From Ampelocalamus luodianensis (Eukaryota; Streptophyta; Magnoliopsida; Poales; Poaceae), in assembly GCA_036346255.1 (NCBI GenBank), contig CM070618.1, positions 81,044,428 to 81,108,427 of the forward strand: a stretch of 64,000 nt of DNA, in the 5' to 3' direction. Below the pieces are notes generated by a model. It saw only the letters and a program-made list of their open reading frames with translations, was not told the origin of the DNA and searched no databases. Shown here piece after piece: positions 35,206 to 46,679 of the stretch. Each line of letters opens with the position of its first letter. Position 1 is the stretch's first letter. A program made the translations under genes and the position numbers.

Positions 35206-36555
35206 CTAGAGCTCAAACTCCTCCTCACGGAGTGCCAGCTCTGCAGCTTCCTCCTCGTCCTCATCAAGGGCGAAGTACTGGTTCCTCTCAGCAGGTCTGA
35301 ACATAGAAAACATGAACAGGTAGAATGCCATGGTGGCTACCTCCTCTGCAGCTACACTCACCCATCTGTACTTGTAGTTGGTGATTGTCTTGAGTGCATA
35401 CACAATGATCCTAGTGAAGTACAAGTATCCAATCACGACGACATAGAACTGGCGGAAAAGCGTGAGCTTGGCGAGGGTTCGGGCCGCCTTGCCATCCGTC
35501 TTGGATGACTCCCGCAGCGAACGCATCGACCACACAACCGGGAAGAGCACAGCGCAGCAGCAAGCGACATCTACAAACAAGAAGATCTGGTTCCATGTTA
35601 CCCATCCCTGCAAGAACGGCCCGGTCTCACCGACCACAGCTGCAGCAATGTTAGCTGCAACCTGCAATGGGATCACCACCATGAGCACCTTCTTCTCCTT
35701 ATCCTGCAAGAACGGCTTCAGGAATGACCACCCAGTCCCAATCAGCGCAATCACGGCGAACAAGATCACACCCTTCACAAGCTGGAACAGATAGAACATC
35801 ACGTCCCACCCGTGCGGTGTCCCGGCGATGCGGATGTAGTGCTGGTCCTCGGCCGCCGAGATGCAGTACAGCATACGCGCGACGAGCAGGCCGGACATGA
35901 GGTGGTGGATGCGGTGCGCCGATAGGCGGTTGCGGTAGAGGGTGAGGTACAGCCACCCGGCCAGGAAGACGACGTAGGAGACGGCGAAGAAGGCGTAGAT
36001 CGCAGGGACGGGGGCCTGGCCGACGGAGAGGTAGTCATTGGTGCCGTCCGGGTTGGTGTTGTACATGTCGGTGCGGACCTCCATGGTTACTGTTGTCTCG
36101 GGCGCGCAGTTGGCGAAGAAGAGGCTGTACTCGTCAGGGTGGGTGATGGGGAAGGTGTGGTTGTAGTCGCCTTCACCGTCGAGCTGGGCGAAGTTGAAGA
36201 GCGGTATGATGTAGGGGCTGGAGAGGACGCATCCCGGGTTGGGGTCGGGGTTGGGGTTCAGATCCGTGGGCGGTTGCTGCTCGTAGATGGCCTCGAAGAG
36301 CGCCTCGTCTGAGAGGAGGAAAAATCCGAGCTGCTCCGGGTTCGGCTTGGCGAGCTTGGAGGAGGCCCTGGCGGCGGAGACGGAGATGGACACCGAGCCG
36401 TGGCGGGAGAAGCCAAACTTCTCGAAGAGGATGGACGGGCGGGAGTCCTCCTTGAAGGACTCCTTCTTGATCTCCGCCGCCGCCGGAAGGAGTACGGCCC
36501 CGGCGACGGCGATGAGGAGGAGGAGGCGCGCTGCGGCGGCGAAGGCGGAGGCCAT
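35206..36555 (-). CDS. GPR107/GOST-family seven-transmembrane protein (lung-7TM domain)
   Basis: An intronless 449-residue protein. Residues 1-27 are a signal peptide (hydrophobic core LLLLIAVAGAVLL, then AAA-E). The lumenal domain carries the conserved KKESFKED and ILFEKFGF near 31-49, a Pro-rich linker PNPDPNPG at 101-108, and Cys110 and Cys150 as a possible disulfide pair. Seven hydrophobic segments follow from about 183 to 416, with VARMLYC (225-231), TGWSFLKPFLQDKEKK (274-289) and FRQFYVVVIGYLYFTR (367-382) typical of the family. The tail is very acidic (DEDEEEAAEL). Related plant proteins are the Arabidopsis candidate GPCRs CAND6/7. Animal GPR107 works in Golgi/endosome traffic, so an endomembrane location is likely; a signalling role is inference. 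The degenerate paralogue at 27684-33021 shows a tandem duplication. Confidence 0.93.
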   Translation of the reverse strand: MASAFAAAARLLLLIAVAGAVLLPAAAEIKKESFKEDSRPSILFEKFGFSRHGSVSISVSAARASSKLAKPNPEQLGFFLLSDEALFEAIYEQQPPTDLNPNPDPNPGCVLSSPYIIPLFNFAQLDGEGDYNHTFPITHPDEYSLFFANCAPETTVTMEVRTDMYNTNPDGTNDYLSVGQAPVPAIYAFFAVSYVVFLAGWLYLTLYRNRLSAHRIHHLMSGLLVARMLYCISAAEDQHYIRIAGTPHGWDVMFYLFQLVKGVILFAVIALIGTGWSFLKPFLQDKEKKVLMVVIPLQVAANIAAAVVGETGPFLQGWVTWNQIFLFVDVACCCAVLFPVVWSMRSLRESSKTDGKAARTLAKLTLFRQFYVVVIGYLYFTRIIVYALKTITNYKYRWVSVAAEEVATMAFYLFMFSMFRPAERNQYFALDEDEEEAAELALREEEFEL

Positions 36556-37545
36556 CGCGGCGAGATCTGGGGGAGATGGGAGGCGGAGTCACGGAGGTGC
36601 GCAAATTTAGCCAGACGTGTCGGGGTGGTGACTTCTCCGGGGCTTATGCAGGTGGGATGGGGATCGTAGGTCCGTTTGATTCGCATTGAGATTGGTGACC
36701 GTGGTGGGGGACTTTGACCGGGGACGCTTAGCAGGGAAGCAACACGGGGGGTTTCGCGTCGGTTGGAACGTTAGATGGCGATCGGACGGTGTATAATGTG
36801 CCTGAGCTGGAAGGTCGCCGAGTGTGTGGTGTAGTGGTCGCCGGTCGGTTTCGGCGTGTTTTTTACGGGCTCAAGGTCGTTGTTTTGTTGGGTTGGCACG
36901 ACGCCACGGGCTACGGCCCAATAAAATTCTTCCAACGTGTATATGCAACTGCGACGAAGCTGATAGAGATTTGGAGATTGTGCCGGAGAAAGAAAAGGTC
37001 TAGAAGAAAATAGGTTAAGTAAGTGATGACGAAGCGACGGTTTGCCGGGTCAAGCAAGTTCTGACGTGCTCGACAGGCTAAAAGCCGCCTGATTCAGCGT
37101 CTCCACACATCGACCGTACGTAAGATCGACGTACTTAATTGACCCGAATAAACGCAGAATAAAGAGGCTGACTCTTCTTTTATTATCTATGATTATTTTG
37201 TCCGGAAAAGCAAGAAATGGATATTGGATTAAACAACTAGCGCACAAGAACAAGCAGCGGATTGAGCGCACCAGCGTGAAGCTGGTGCGTGTAGGCATAT
37301 CCGTTTTTTTTGCGCGTTGGCATATCCGTTTTCTTGCTTGATTTTTATATCATCTTCTGAAGATTGAAGTTGCGAAGGAATAGTAGTTACTACTCTTAGT
37401 GTCTAGTGCAAAGCTGCTGAGAATCTAATGGGAAACACAGAGATGCACGGAAAAGGTCAGAACCGAACAGCTAAGCTGAAATGATCGACAGGTTTTTCGG
37501 TCTCTCAACTACCACACTTTTGCGATTTTATTTGGATAAAATTGG
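36556..37545. other. Promoter side of the GPR107-like gene and spacer
   Basis: GC-rich up to about 36720 (5' UTR and promoter of the minus-strand gene), then mixed sequence. No TATA box stands out and no other gene is recognised. Confidence 0.35.
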
Positions 37546-38397
37546 ACTCACGACACTTTAAAACTTGCCAATTTGAAAAACATCATTCCAAAAGAGTAAA
37601 TTAGAAATATGCAACTTTAAAACTTGCCTTCTTTAATATATGTCACTTTAGAACAGTTTTGCCCCCAGCTCTCTTTCCTCCCCACCGTCCTCCAGCCGCT
37701 CAGATTTCATGCCGTTGCTCATGAAGAACTCTGTCTTCCGGCGACCACGACCACCTCCTCGTCGAGGAGGTCCTCCACCTGCCAAGGCTCACCGGTTCTA
37801 GTCTCCGCTCCCGCCCCTACACCCATCCCTCCCCACAACTCCGTCTCCCACGCCACTCATCGCCGCACCAACCAACACAAGCGTCGTGAGCTCGACCGTC
37901 GCGCCATCTCTCTCTGCTTCCGTCACCCAAAATCGGACGGTGGGGAGGAGGAGGCGGTTGAGTTTCCTCATTTGGGCATCATGCTCCTGCCGGGTGTGAG
38001 GGGTGATGCGGTGGTGAGTGCGTCAACAACCAACGGTGGTGGGAGGAAGAAAATGACGGAGGGGAAGAAGAAGGGGAAGGGTTCGCCACCGTCACCTCCT
38101 CTCGCACCACTGGTCACTCAATTCTAGTTGGAGAGGAGAAGGTTGTGCTTGTTAAGAAGTACTAAACATCACTTTTGAGAGGAAGTCGGATGGTAATTTC
38201 ACTGGAACAGGACTTGATAGTGGCGGTGGCGGTGCGAAATCATAGCAGCGAGAGGAAGGAGAGGCCCAGAGCAGAGACAAAATAGTCCTAGAGTTGTATA
38301 TATCAAAGAAGGCAAGTTTTAGAGTGATATATTTCTAATTTGCTTTGTTAGAGTGGTATTTTTCGAATTAGCAAGTTTTAGAGCGACGTGAATCCAT
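37546..38397. mobile_element. Pack-MULE-like non-autonomous element with long inverted repeats
   Basis: About 110 bp at the left (37546-37665) pairs with the reverse complement of 38280-38397. Shared inverted blocks include GACTCACG against GATTCACG, TAAAACTTGCCAATT against TAAAACTTGCTAATT, AAATTAGAAATAT, and AAAACTTGCCTTCTTT. Between them lies a GC-rich, coding-like block (37660-38130) open for 168 codons on the plus strand, Ser/Thr/Pro-rich at first and basic later. Long inverted repeats around gene-like GC-rich filler fit a Pack-MULE. No clean 9-bp target duplication was seen, so outer ends are approximate and the family assignment is tentative. Confidence 0.6.
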
Positions 38398-39118
38398 TAT
38401 TGTTAATTGAGGGCTATTTAGTAATTCCTCATTTTGAGAAAAGAAGAAATAGAAAAGGAAAAGAATTTGGAGGGGCCCAAGTCTCATTGAGATAAGGGAA
38501 GAGATAAGGTTTGGAGATCTTATATCCAACTGAAGGGAGTTGGCTTCGTGAGGCTTGGGAACTGGTTGTCTTGACTTGATCTTGAGAGGAAGAAGACTTT
38601 TGGTTTGTTGCTCCTTGGTTCTTTCGGCTGGAGCATCTTGTTGATTATTATTATGCAGCATATCTTCCGGTATCTCAACTTCACGTTTGGTGTGTCCTGT
38701 GAAGAACGACATTGTATCTCCGACGACCACGTCCTTTCACCGCGGCACGCGGGCGCGATTGATTTTCTGAGACAGCGCCATTCGGCGTGCCTTGCCCGGT
38801 TTACTACTCGGTGGCTTTGAGTACCATCCGCATCGTGAGTATACCGTTGTTCAGTTTTTGGCATTACTTTGCTTAGTGCGCCGTGCTAGTCAAGTTAATT
38901 CTGTATTATTGTCTAGCACAGGGAGACTTTGCTTAGTAATGTTGTGGGATCGGATTAATGCTCGATGATGATTATTGCCACTTGTGAAATTGGATTGACA
39001 TTGTTAAATCAGACTTGGGCTTAATGTTTGTATACTATTGGTGATTCATCTTCTTTGTCATAGCTCTAGTGACTTATTGTGGTTTGGTTGCCTCTCTGTT
39101 GATAGAATTTGATTAGTA

Positions 39119-39375
39119 CTCCCTCTGTTCTTTTTTTACTTGACGTTTTTGACTTTTCACGGTCTCTGAGATGTGATTTTGATCGCTATTTTTTAAAACT
39201 TTACATTAAGATGTACTAATAAAATTATAATATTATGGAAGTATTTTTAATGACAAATCTAATGATATAATTTTTATATAGCCATTCTAGATAGTTTTAA
39301 ACCTATTGGCGGCCAAATTTTATAAAGTTTGTCATCATGAATTCAAGGACGTTAAGTAAAAAAGAATGAAGGTAG
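39119..39375. mobile_element. Stowaway MITE
   Basis: A 257-bp element with inverted ends: CTCCCTCTGTTC then TTTTTACTTGACG at the left, and reading inward from the right CTACCTTCATTC then TTTTTTACTTAACG. It is flanked by TA dinucleotides (39117-39118 and 39376-39377), the Tc1/mariner target duplication. AT-rich, non-coding. Confidence 0.85.
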
Positions 39376-39414
39376 TAATAATCTCTAATAGCACCGGGGT
39401 TTACCTGTTCATTT

Positions 39415-39558
39415 GTTGGCCGAAAGCAGTAGGTGTTAATTTGTGATTTCAGTCTGCACTGTGATAGTATTGCTTCCTCTGTTGGCAAAAGCAGTAGGTG
39501 TTGATTTGTGATTTCAGTTTGCACTGTGATAGTATTGCTTTCTTTGTTGGCCAAAAGG
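39415..39558. repeat. 65-66-bp tandem repeat, two copies plus a partial third
   Basis: Units start with GTTGGC at 39415, 39481 and 39546 and share AAAGCAGTAGGTGTT, TTTGTGATTTCAGT and GCACTGTGATAGTATTGC. A few substitutions separate the copies. The following 39560-40400 contains no recognised gene. Confidence 0.85.
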
Positions 39559-40403
39559 TGATAAGTGCAATGTGTGACTTATAAGATAATTCAATTATGG
39601 ACATTTAAGTTAGACATTAATTTTAGCTCAAAGTCTGATTTATTTTGTGTCATATCTAATTAGTGAATAATATTGACTAAAGTGGCAATAATTGATGCAA
39701 GAGAAGCATGTGTACTATCATATTTCCAACTATCAACAATACTATGATCAACAACTCAAATACACCTATATCATATATATGTGATAACAAGGCAAAACCT
39801 AGATAAAAAACACTACTAATAGAAGTAAAGATTATCATCACATGACTAATTTCAATGAATCAAGATCTAATCATATCAAGTGATATCACCACGCCGAGAA
39901 AGTGTTGGAGTAGCCCGCTCAGGTTGCACATCACAGAGGAACTAGGAAAACGCCAGATCATTCACACGCACGCCGCTTACAGGCGGGTGGGTGTGCGGTG
40001 GCGAGCGCGGTATTGTTCTTCTTTTGCTTGTTTCAACTAAGTAAAACCAACTTCATCATATAAGTTGATATCTTCTCACCTAACTAGCAATATGGTACTA
40101 AACTTCGCATCTTTCTTTCACATGAATATGTCTTTATAATTTTCTTAGAATTTAGGCCAAACCCATTAACTCCTACACATGACATGCGCGTGAGGAGGGA
40201 GGCACCACCGACAAGGATTTCCGCATCGTTCGTGTGGCGTCGGTGTCCAGTCCCTCGAGTACTGCCGCGTCGAGCGAATTAATGTCTTGTCTTTGTCTTG
40301 CGAGCGCGGCGCAGAGGGTGCTGTGGTGCAGGCACCCCCAAAAAAAATTGTAATTTTTTTTAATTAGATATATGTATAGGTAATTTTTTAACTAAGTATA
40401 TGT

Positions 40404-41566
40404 ATGAACAAAAATAGAACTATTTTGCATATTATTAGTATGTATTCAACAATCTGCAAAGCACTCATACAGCTTGGAAAAGACCCTTCACAGAAGAATG
40501 ATTGGCCAAAAATACATGTTATGGTGGGAGTCTTTGAGTCATTTGACTTTGTTTTCAATGCACATTTGATGCTTGTCATACTTGGATGCACAGATAAGTT
40601 GTCTCAGTCTTTGTAAAAGAGGGTCCAAAATATTATTAATGCTATGGCAATTGTTAATTTGGCTAAGGATAGAATACAACAAATGATATACGATGGGTGG
40701 AAAGAATTCCTTCAAGAAAAGGTAACATCATTTTGCATTAAATATGACATCAAAGTTCCTAAGCCGGATGGTAGATATATACCTTATGGAAGATCATCAT
40801 GTTTTTACCCAAAACAAACAAATGGTGATCATTTTAGAAGAGAAGTGTATCTTAGTATCACCGATAATGTTCTCCAAGAGCTTGACAATCGGTTTGATAA
40901 GGTTAATATGGAGTTGCTTATTTGCATGTCCGCTTTAAATCCTCTGAATTCATTTGTTTCTTATGATTGTCTTACCAACTTTTATCCTAATGATTTTTCA
41001 AGCACGAATTTAATAAGAGTTTTTTTTCCAACTTGATAACTTCATTGATGATATACGAAGCGATGATAGATTTGAGAGCCTAAAGAATTTTGGTGAGCTT
41101 TCTACTAAATTTGTTGAAACAAGAAAGTATGACATTTACAAGTTGATGTGCTTGCTTCTCAAATTGGTATTGCTCCTACCGGTGGCAGCGGTGAGCGTTG
41201 AAAGAGTATTTTCATGATGAATCTTGTGAAGAAAAAGTTGAGAAATAGTATGAGCGATCAAGTATTGAATGATTGTTTAGTCACCTTTATAGAGCGAGAT
41301 ATCTTCTTGAAGATTAGTGATGATGATATAATCAAGTGTTTTCAAGGAATGACATCGTGTCGTGTGGTATTGTGATTTTAAGTAGCTATTTAGGACTCTT
41401 TTATTCATGTAAGATTTTATTTGAACTATTTGTATTGCATTATTAACTAATTTTGAACTCTTTTGTGTAATTGTATTAGACTTGTGAAATTACATATGTG
41501 TCATATAAGATTTTTTTTTAGCCTTAAGTGTGCACCCCCAGTGCTAAATTTCTGGCTCCGCCACTG
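40404..41566 (+). pseudogene. hAT transposase C-terminal remnant (TTF-type hAT family)
   Basis: The plus strand encodes recognisable hAT transposase sequence: SMYSTICKALIQLGKD, KNDWPKIHVMVG and FDFVFNAHLMLV, then after an in-frame stop at 40614 VNLAKDRIQQM and RREVYLSITD, then after a frameshift near 41025 the C-terminal dimerisation block (LLLKLVLLLPVAAVSVERVFS, LRNSMSDQVLNDCL, FIERDIFL) up to about 41375. The right end reads CTGGCTCCGCCACTG at 41552-41566, the reverse complement of a hAT terminus. The N-terminal zinc finger and most of the catalytic domain are missing and the left terminus was not found. It belongs to the same family as the hAT at 28925-32690. Confidence 0.85.
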
Positions 41567-41773
41567 GCTGTGCGCAACAGACAAGCAACGTGAAAATGTT
41601 GGGAATGTTCAGTTTTTTTTGTTTTGTTTTTTCAGAGAGAGGAGTTGCCGGTCCGCAGCTCCATGTTTGGGCTTGGGTCACAGTGGGTCGGGACCTGAAT
41701 TTGGCCGCCACAAGAGGCGCTTACCAGAACGAATTGTTCCGCATGCCACGCAAACACAGCACCGGCTACCTAT

Positions 41774-42042
41774 TGTTAAGAAACCGAGGCCCGTGCGGAC
41801 TCGCCCAAGGTGGGCTCTCATCCCAAACCCTAGCAGGGTCGTAGCCTATATATAGGGGGTGCTATTCATTGTAAATGACTGATCGATGGATGAATGAATA
41901 AAGAGAAGCAAGAAGTCCCCCTACATCTCTGTGTTCCATCTTTTATTACATTCTTGTGTTCATGCATTGTTCTTACGATTACGAGTTTGTCTCACGAGGT
42001 TATCGCTCGATTTGGACTCGCATGAGCGGCGGTTCCTCAACA
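41774..42042 (+). repeat. 5' LTR of the Ty1/copia element
   Basis: A 269-bp LTR with TATATATA at 41847-41854 as core promoter and AATAAA near 41897 as a polyadenylation signal. The bases right after it (CGTTATCGCGACG) are where the primer-binding site should be; they look eroded. Confidence 0.92.
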
Positions 42043-43852
42043 CGTTATCGCGACGATCGACTCTCCTCGCATCGAAAAGGTAACCGTCGATGAGCGGCGC
42101 TCGTAGATTGAATCGTTTTCTAGATTGCTTTCAATTCGCAAATTTGGTTTTCTAGATTGGTTTCCTACGGTGCAAATCCGCTCTAATCTACGCGGTGACT
42201 TGAAGTCGCCGCCAAGCCGATCGGTGGATTGCATGAAAGAGTAGATGATGATTGTGCAGTAGGTTGTATATGCAATCGCATGAAAAGCACCATGTGCGCG
42301 GCACGCCTTGCAGCGGCGGTTATTACTACCTCCGCGATCGTTACGGTCGGCATAGTCGCCATCACGCATCGCCACGGAGGCAAGCGAGCGAGCCACGCCG
42401 CTAGCACGCGGCAGGCATGCACATATCGGCATGAAGCCGCGCCTATGTTGCAATTCTGCAATAGATTACATCGCATAGCATACATATGGATGAACAGTAA
42501 ACATGAAAAAAAATTGGCGGCTTGAAGCCTCGCGCATGCGAACGGCAACGCGCCATCGGCGGCGGAACCTCTACAACTCGCATGCACCAGAAAGAAAAAA
42601 CGAAGCCCTCGGCTCCGTGTGTCGTCACTACGGCCGTGCGATAATGCCATCGGCACTAGCCGCCGCCGGTCGCGCCGGACGGCGCCACGAGACGCCACAC
42701 AAAGCACCGCCGGTGGGGGGGGGGAGGTGCCCGGCTTGGAGCCGCCGCTACATGGTGCGCCTCGCTCATGCGCGCAACGCCGCGCCGCCTCGGTTTGAAG
42801 CTCCGCGTGTCGCCCGCCTGCCTGCCGCGCCGCCACCTTGAAGGCGCGCGCGTGCTCGTGCCGCTCCGCCGGCCGCCGCGCCCCCGCTGCCCGAAAGCCG
42901 CGCTCGCGCCGCCGCGCCTCGTCAGCGCCTCACGCCGCGCCTCGCCGCCGCCGCGACCGCTAGTGCCGGGCGTGTGGTGCCGCCGCCGGACCTTGAAGCG
43001 GTAGAAACCCTACCTTGGAACTCTTGAAGCGGCGGTGGGCGCCGGGTGGTTAGGCTCGGCGCATGTGGGCCTGGCCAGCCCACTTGATAACGGGCCGGAA
43101 AAGAAGGGCCCGGCCGAGAGAGAAAAAAAGAAAGGGGAGCGACTGGTGAAAAAAAAATTCGGGAAAAGAAAAGAAATCCCGAAATTTGCACAAAGGTACT
43201 CGTGATTCTAAAAATTACGAGGGTAATTAAGCAGGTGAGGAAATTTTGCAAGAAGACCCTTGTAGTTCAGAAAATTACAAGAATTCTCCGTGGATCTGGA
43301 AATTTGCGGAAAGCCCCCTGGAATTGGGAAATTTACGGGATTATGCATATTCTCGCAGAATAACCCCTCAGAAATTTGAAAATTACGTGAATTTTCTCTC
43401 AGAACTGAGATTTCATGTTTTAACCTCTTGGAATTGCAGAATTCACCAAAAATACCTTTTCCGGTAGAAAAGAGCATCGGGAATCCATTTTTTGAATCAA
43501 TTTTTGCATTTGAAGCATGTTTATCTTTGTTATTGTTATTTCTATGCAATTTATGTGTCGCATTTACTGTTTTGATTATATGTGATTGTTTATATTGCTT
43601 TTAATCACTGAAAATAGCAGTAAATCATGAAAATGCATAGAAAAATACGGGAATACGAACCTGGAGTTCGACGAGCATTATGAGAATTTTGCAACCATTT
43701 TATGCGGATTACTAGCAGTAATCTTATAAACTTTTGTATGAATATGAATATGACTGGCATCACGAACCAGTAGTTCAAAGTACTGACCCAGTATAGCCAG
43801 AATTTGTATAGAATTTGTATTAGTCTTCAATTCTGTGGTAATGTAATCACAG
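42043..43852 (+). other. Long leader of the copia element
   Basis: About 1.8 kb between the 5' LTR and the first recognisable gag codons. It includes a very GC-rich block (42500-43010) unlike the rest of the element and a degenerate repeat zone. From about 43209 to 43440 blocks of about 29 bases each begin AAAATTAC or AAATTTGCGG and end in a C-rich or TCTGG/TTGGG tail. The N-terminal part of gag is not seen, so this segment may replace it. Confidence 0.5.
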
Positions 43853-44209
43853 ATGAGCAGAAGATGGAGAATATTTTCTACCTTTTACCTGAATGCGGTG
43901 CAATCCGCGCGCAACTACTGTCAAGACGGCTACATGCAGTATGTCGAATTAATTGATATCATGCAAGTTGCGAAAACTCAGGATAATGTTCTCAGAAAGA
44001 ACTACATCTCGCAGCCACCTAATAGCAATATTGGCCATGAAGCCATCGCTAGCGACTACAAGGTGATGAAGCCTCTCACGAATGAGAGGAGCAAGAAGGG
44101 TAAGGTAGTGCGTCGCACGTTATTGATGCTTTCCAGTCTAAGAAAAAGGGCAAATGATAGCATGAGGCACACCTCGCCATTGCAGGCACAGAGGATTCAC
44201 ATCCATTAG
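43853..44209 (+). pseudogene. copia gag remnant
   Basis: The frame contains YLNAVQSARNY, YMQYVELIDIMQVA and LRKNYISQPP, characteristic of the C-terminal half of gag in this grass copia group. The CCHC zinc knuckle expected downstream is not recognisable. Basic, Lys-rich tail; the frame ends before the protease. Confidence 0.65.
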
Positions 44210-44593
44210 TTACACTTATGAATGTGGACAGCCCAGTAGCAGCCCCCATCATCCCTCCTTTGGACATCGCGGCGCACTGTAGTCGCCAAGAGAGAAGATC
44301 GCGCATGGAGCCGATTGAGGCAGAAGTTCCTGAATACTTCGCCTATTAGATCTAGTGCACATATTGCACTCGGACCTTTTATAGAAACTTGCAGTTTGTA
44401 ATTGAAGTAGAATTTTGAATTATTGAATAATGGTTGCAAGCTCTAGGAGAGCAAAGCATTAAATTCTTATTATGAGTCCCTGCAAGGCTTATTTTTCTGT
44501 CTTTATAATAGCAAGTTACGTTCGATATCCAAGTATTTTATTTATGTGTTGCTTGCTTTCGCTACATATTAATAAAGTACATTATATTAGAAC

Positions 44594-44845
44594 GTGTGGC
44601 GCCCTATGGAGGAAGTGTGCTTAGCATGTAGCGGCACAATGAAAACCATCCTAAGAGAAATGGAAATTTTCCAATCGATCGGCAAGAATCTTGGTAGTCT
44701 TACGACAATCGCAAATGATACTTGTATAATAGGCTCGGGAAGGGCCACAATTATACTCCCAATGGGCACAACTTTGGTCATTAAAGAAGACTTGTTGTAC
44801 CAGAATCGACTAGAACTCTCAAGGATATTTGCGCTAACGGTTTAG
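44594..44845 (+). pseudogene. copia protease remnant
   Basis: Aligned on the family pattern, the active-site region reads ACSGTMKTILREME where the conserved form has DSGT, so the catalytic Asp codon is replaced by Cys. Downstream GSGRATIILPMGTTLVI is well conserved. Inactive as read. Confidence 0.75.
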
Positions 44846-45904
44846 TGTAGAGATGAAGAAGAGTATGGTGCAGAATACTGCTCATTACAAAGCGTGAAGA
44901 AAGTGAAAAATAGCATTAGAATGTCTTCCTTCATATGGCTGGGCTATACTACACTAATATTACGGCACTGCGACCTATACTACCTTGAAAGCCATATTTA
45001 GAAGCTCGAACTTATCTATCTCGGCATGATAGATTATGCGCCTAGGTCTTGGGATAATGAGAGATATAATTAACAATTCACGGGACATAATATGAATATA
45101 AAGAATTTTCTGAATCTGGAAGATTTTGTGTGCCCCATGTGTGCCAAGGAAATTAATTATTAGACTTTTTGCTCTGAAAGCGAAGGATGAAGTCCCTGCA
45201 TTCCTGGACCGTATCCAAGGAGACTTTGCGGTCCTATACAGCCCCTGTAAGGGTCATTTAGGTATTTTATAGTGCTCATCAATGCTTCCTCGGAATGGTC
45301 GCACGTATGTTTATTGTCTACGAGAAACCATACTTTTGCAAAGCCAATCTCGCAGATAATTAAATTGGAAATATTTTCCCTGATCATCATATGAAGTCCA
45401 CGTGAATGGACAACGCCAAAGAATTTACTTTGAAAGCATTTGATGATTATTGCATGAAAATGGGAATTAAAAGTTGAGCATTCTGTACCGCATATCCACA
45501 CCCAGAAGGACTAGCAGAACTTTGAAGAATTGTAATTTACCAACTATATGTTGGGGACACGTGATCTGCCGTAGCGACTCTCATCAATTTTTAGACCGTC
45601 GGCCTATAACATCCATCCAACTATACAACTAGCGCAAGGGTCAGCACTGAAAACTTCTCATCTTCGCATGTTGGTTTGCAAGGGTTATATACCTATACCA
45701 CCACCGCAGCGAACTGCAATGGGTCTTCTCCGAAAGTCTGGGATATACGTTGGTTATGAGACAACATCCATAATCAAGTATTTGGACCCTATGACCGGAA
45801 ATTTGCATAATACCCGATTCGCTGATAGTACAATAGATGAGATTAATTTCCCGTCATTAGGGGGAGGAAATCAACCCTTGATAATAATGACGGAAAATAA
45901 TTAA
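44846..45904 (+). pseudogene. copia integrase remnant
   Basis: Split across several frames: GLGYD-like zinc-binding region near 45000, LNLEDFVCPMCAKEIN near 45110, KVEHSVPHIHTQKD near 45470 followed by a stop where the catalytic Glu motif is expected, and the C-terminal PIPPPQRTAMGLLRKSGIYV and KYLDPMTG at 45690-45800. Multiple stops make it nonfunctional. Confidence 0.75.
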
Positions 45905-46679
45905 AGTCTAGAAGACATTTAAAGTCTAGAAGATAATTGAAATCTATGCATATGACCCGCGCACTAGTAAAGCAAATAGAGAAGTCCAGAAGATAATTGA
46001 ATTGAAGTCTAGAAGATAATTGAAGTCCAGAAGATAATTGATTTGCAAGTATTGGCGAATCAACTGCCAGACTACTTTAGTGATTTGAAGAGCGTGAATA
46101 AGTAGCATTTGCACGCAAGCAATGCACCAGGAGAGGTGGAAATACCATTGAAGGTATCCTAATCTCGCCCGCAGGCCTCGGAATAAAGGGCGAGAACTCC
46201 GGTCCTCGAATCCGAAGTAACCGGGGCGCTGGTGAAAAAGGATAAGAAGGACTTGACACACCGATCACCGAAGTGCCCCGAACTAGAAGGGAGCCGTTGA
46301 GACTCAGTATCGGTATGGAACCTTGAAAAGGCATACTGAATTGAACATCCCCATGAAGGAGACATCGGCATGGATGTGTGCGCACACATCGGAGTGAAAA
46401 ACTAAAGGGACTTGCCCCGCAATTGGAAGCAGCGGTAAGCAAATAGAAGCATTAGAAGAATCGCCTTGAAGAAATAGCTATAAACTTTATGACCTCGGGA
46501 GAATCTTTGAATATGACAATAGCCAATGTCGACATTTACTTTGCAAAGAAACTTGCCACAATCATCAATCTTGATCCAGAGCCTACATCGCTCGATAAAT
46601 AAAAGAAAAGATCAGTTGGAAGAAGGCAATAGAAATTGAATTATTCTCTCAGAATAAAAGAAAGGTGTTTGGGCACAGA

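Noticed and set aside
37624..38127. 168-codon plus-strand frame as an independent gene
   Set aside because: It begins within the long inverted repeat of a transposon and shows no known domain; treated as Pack-MULE filling.
39415..39558. CRISPR-like array
   Set aside because: The repeats are directly adjacent without unique spacers and the genome is eukaryotic; it is a plain tandem duplication. No CRISPR array exists in the window.
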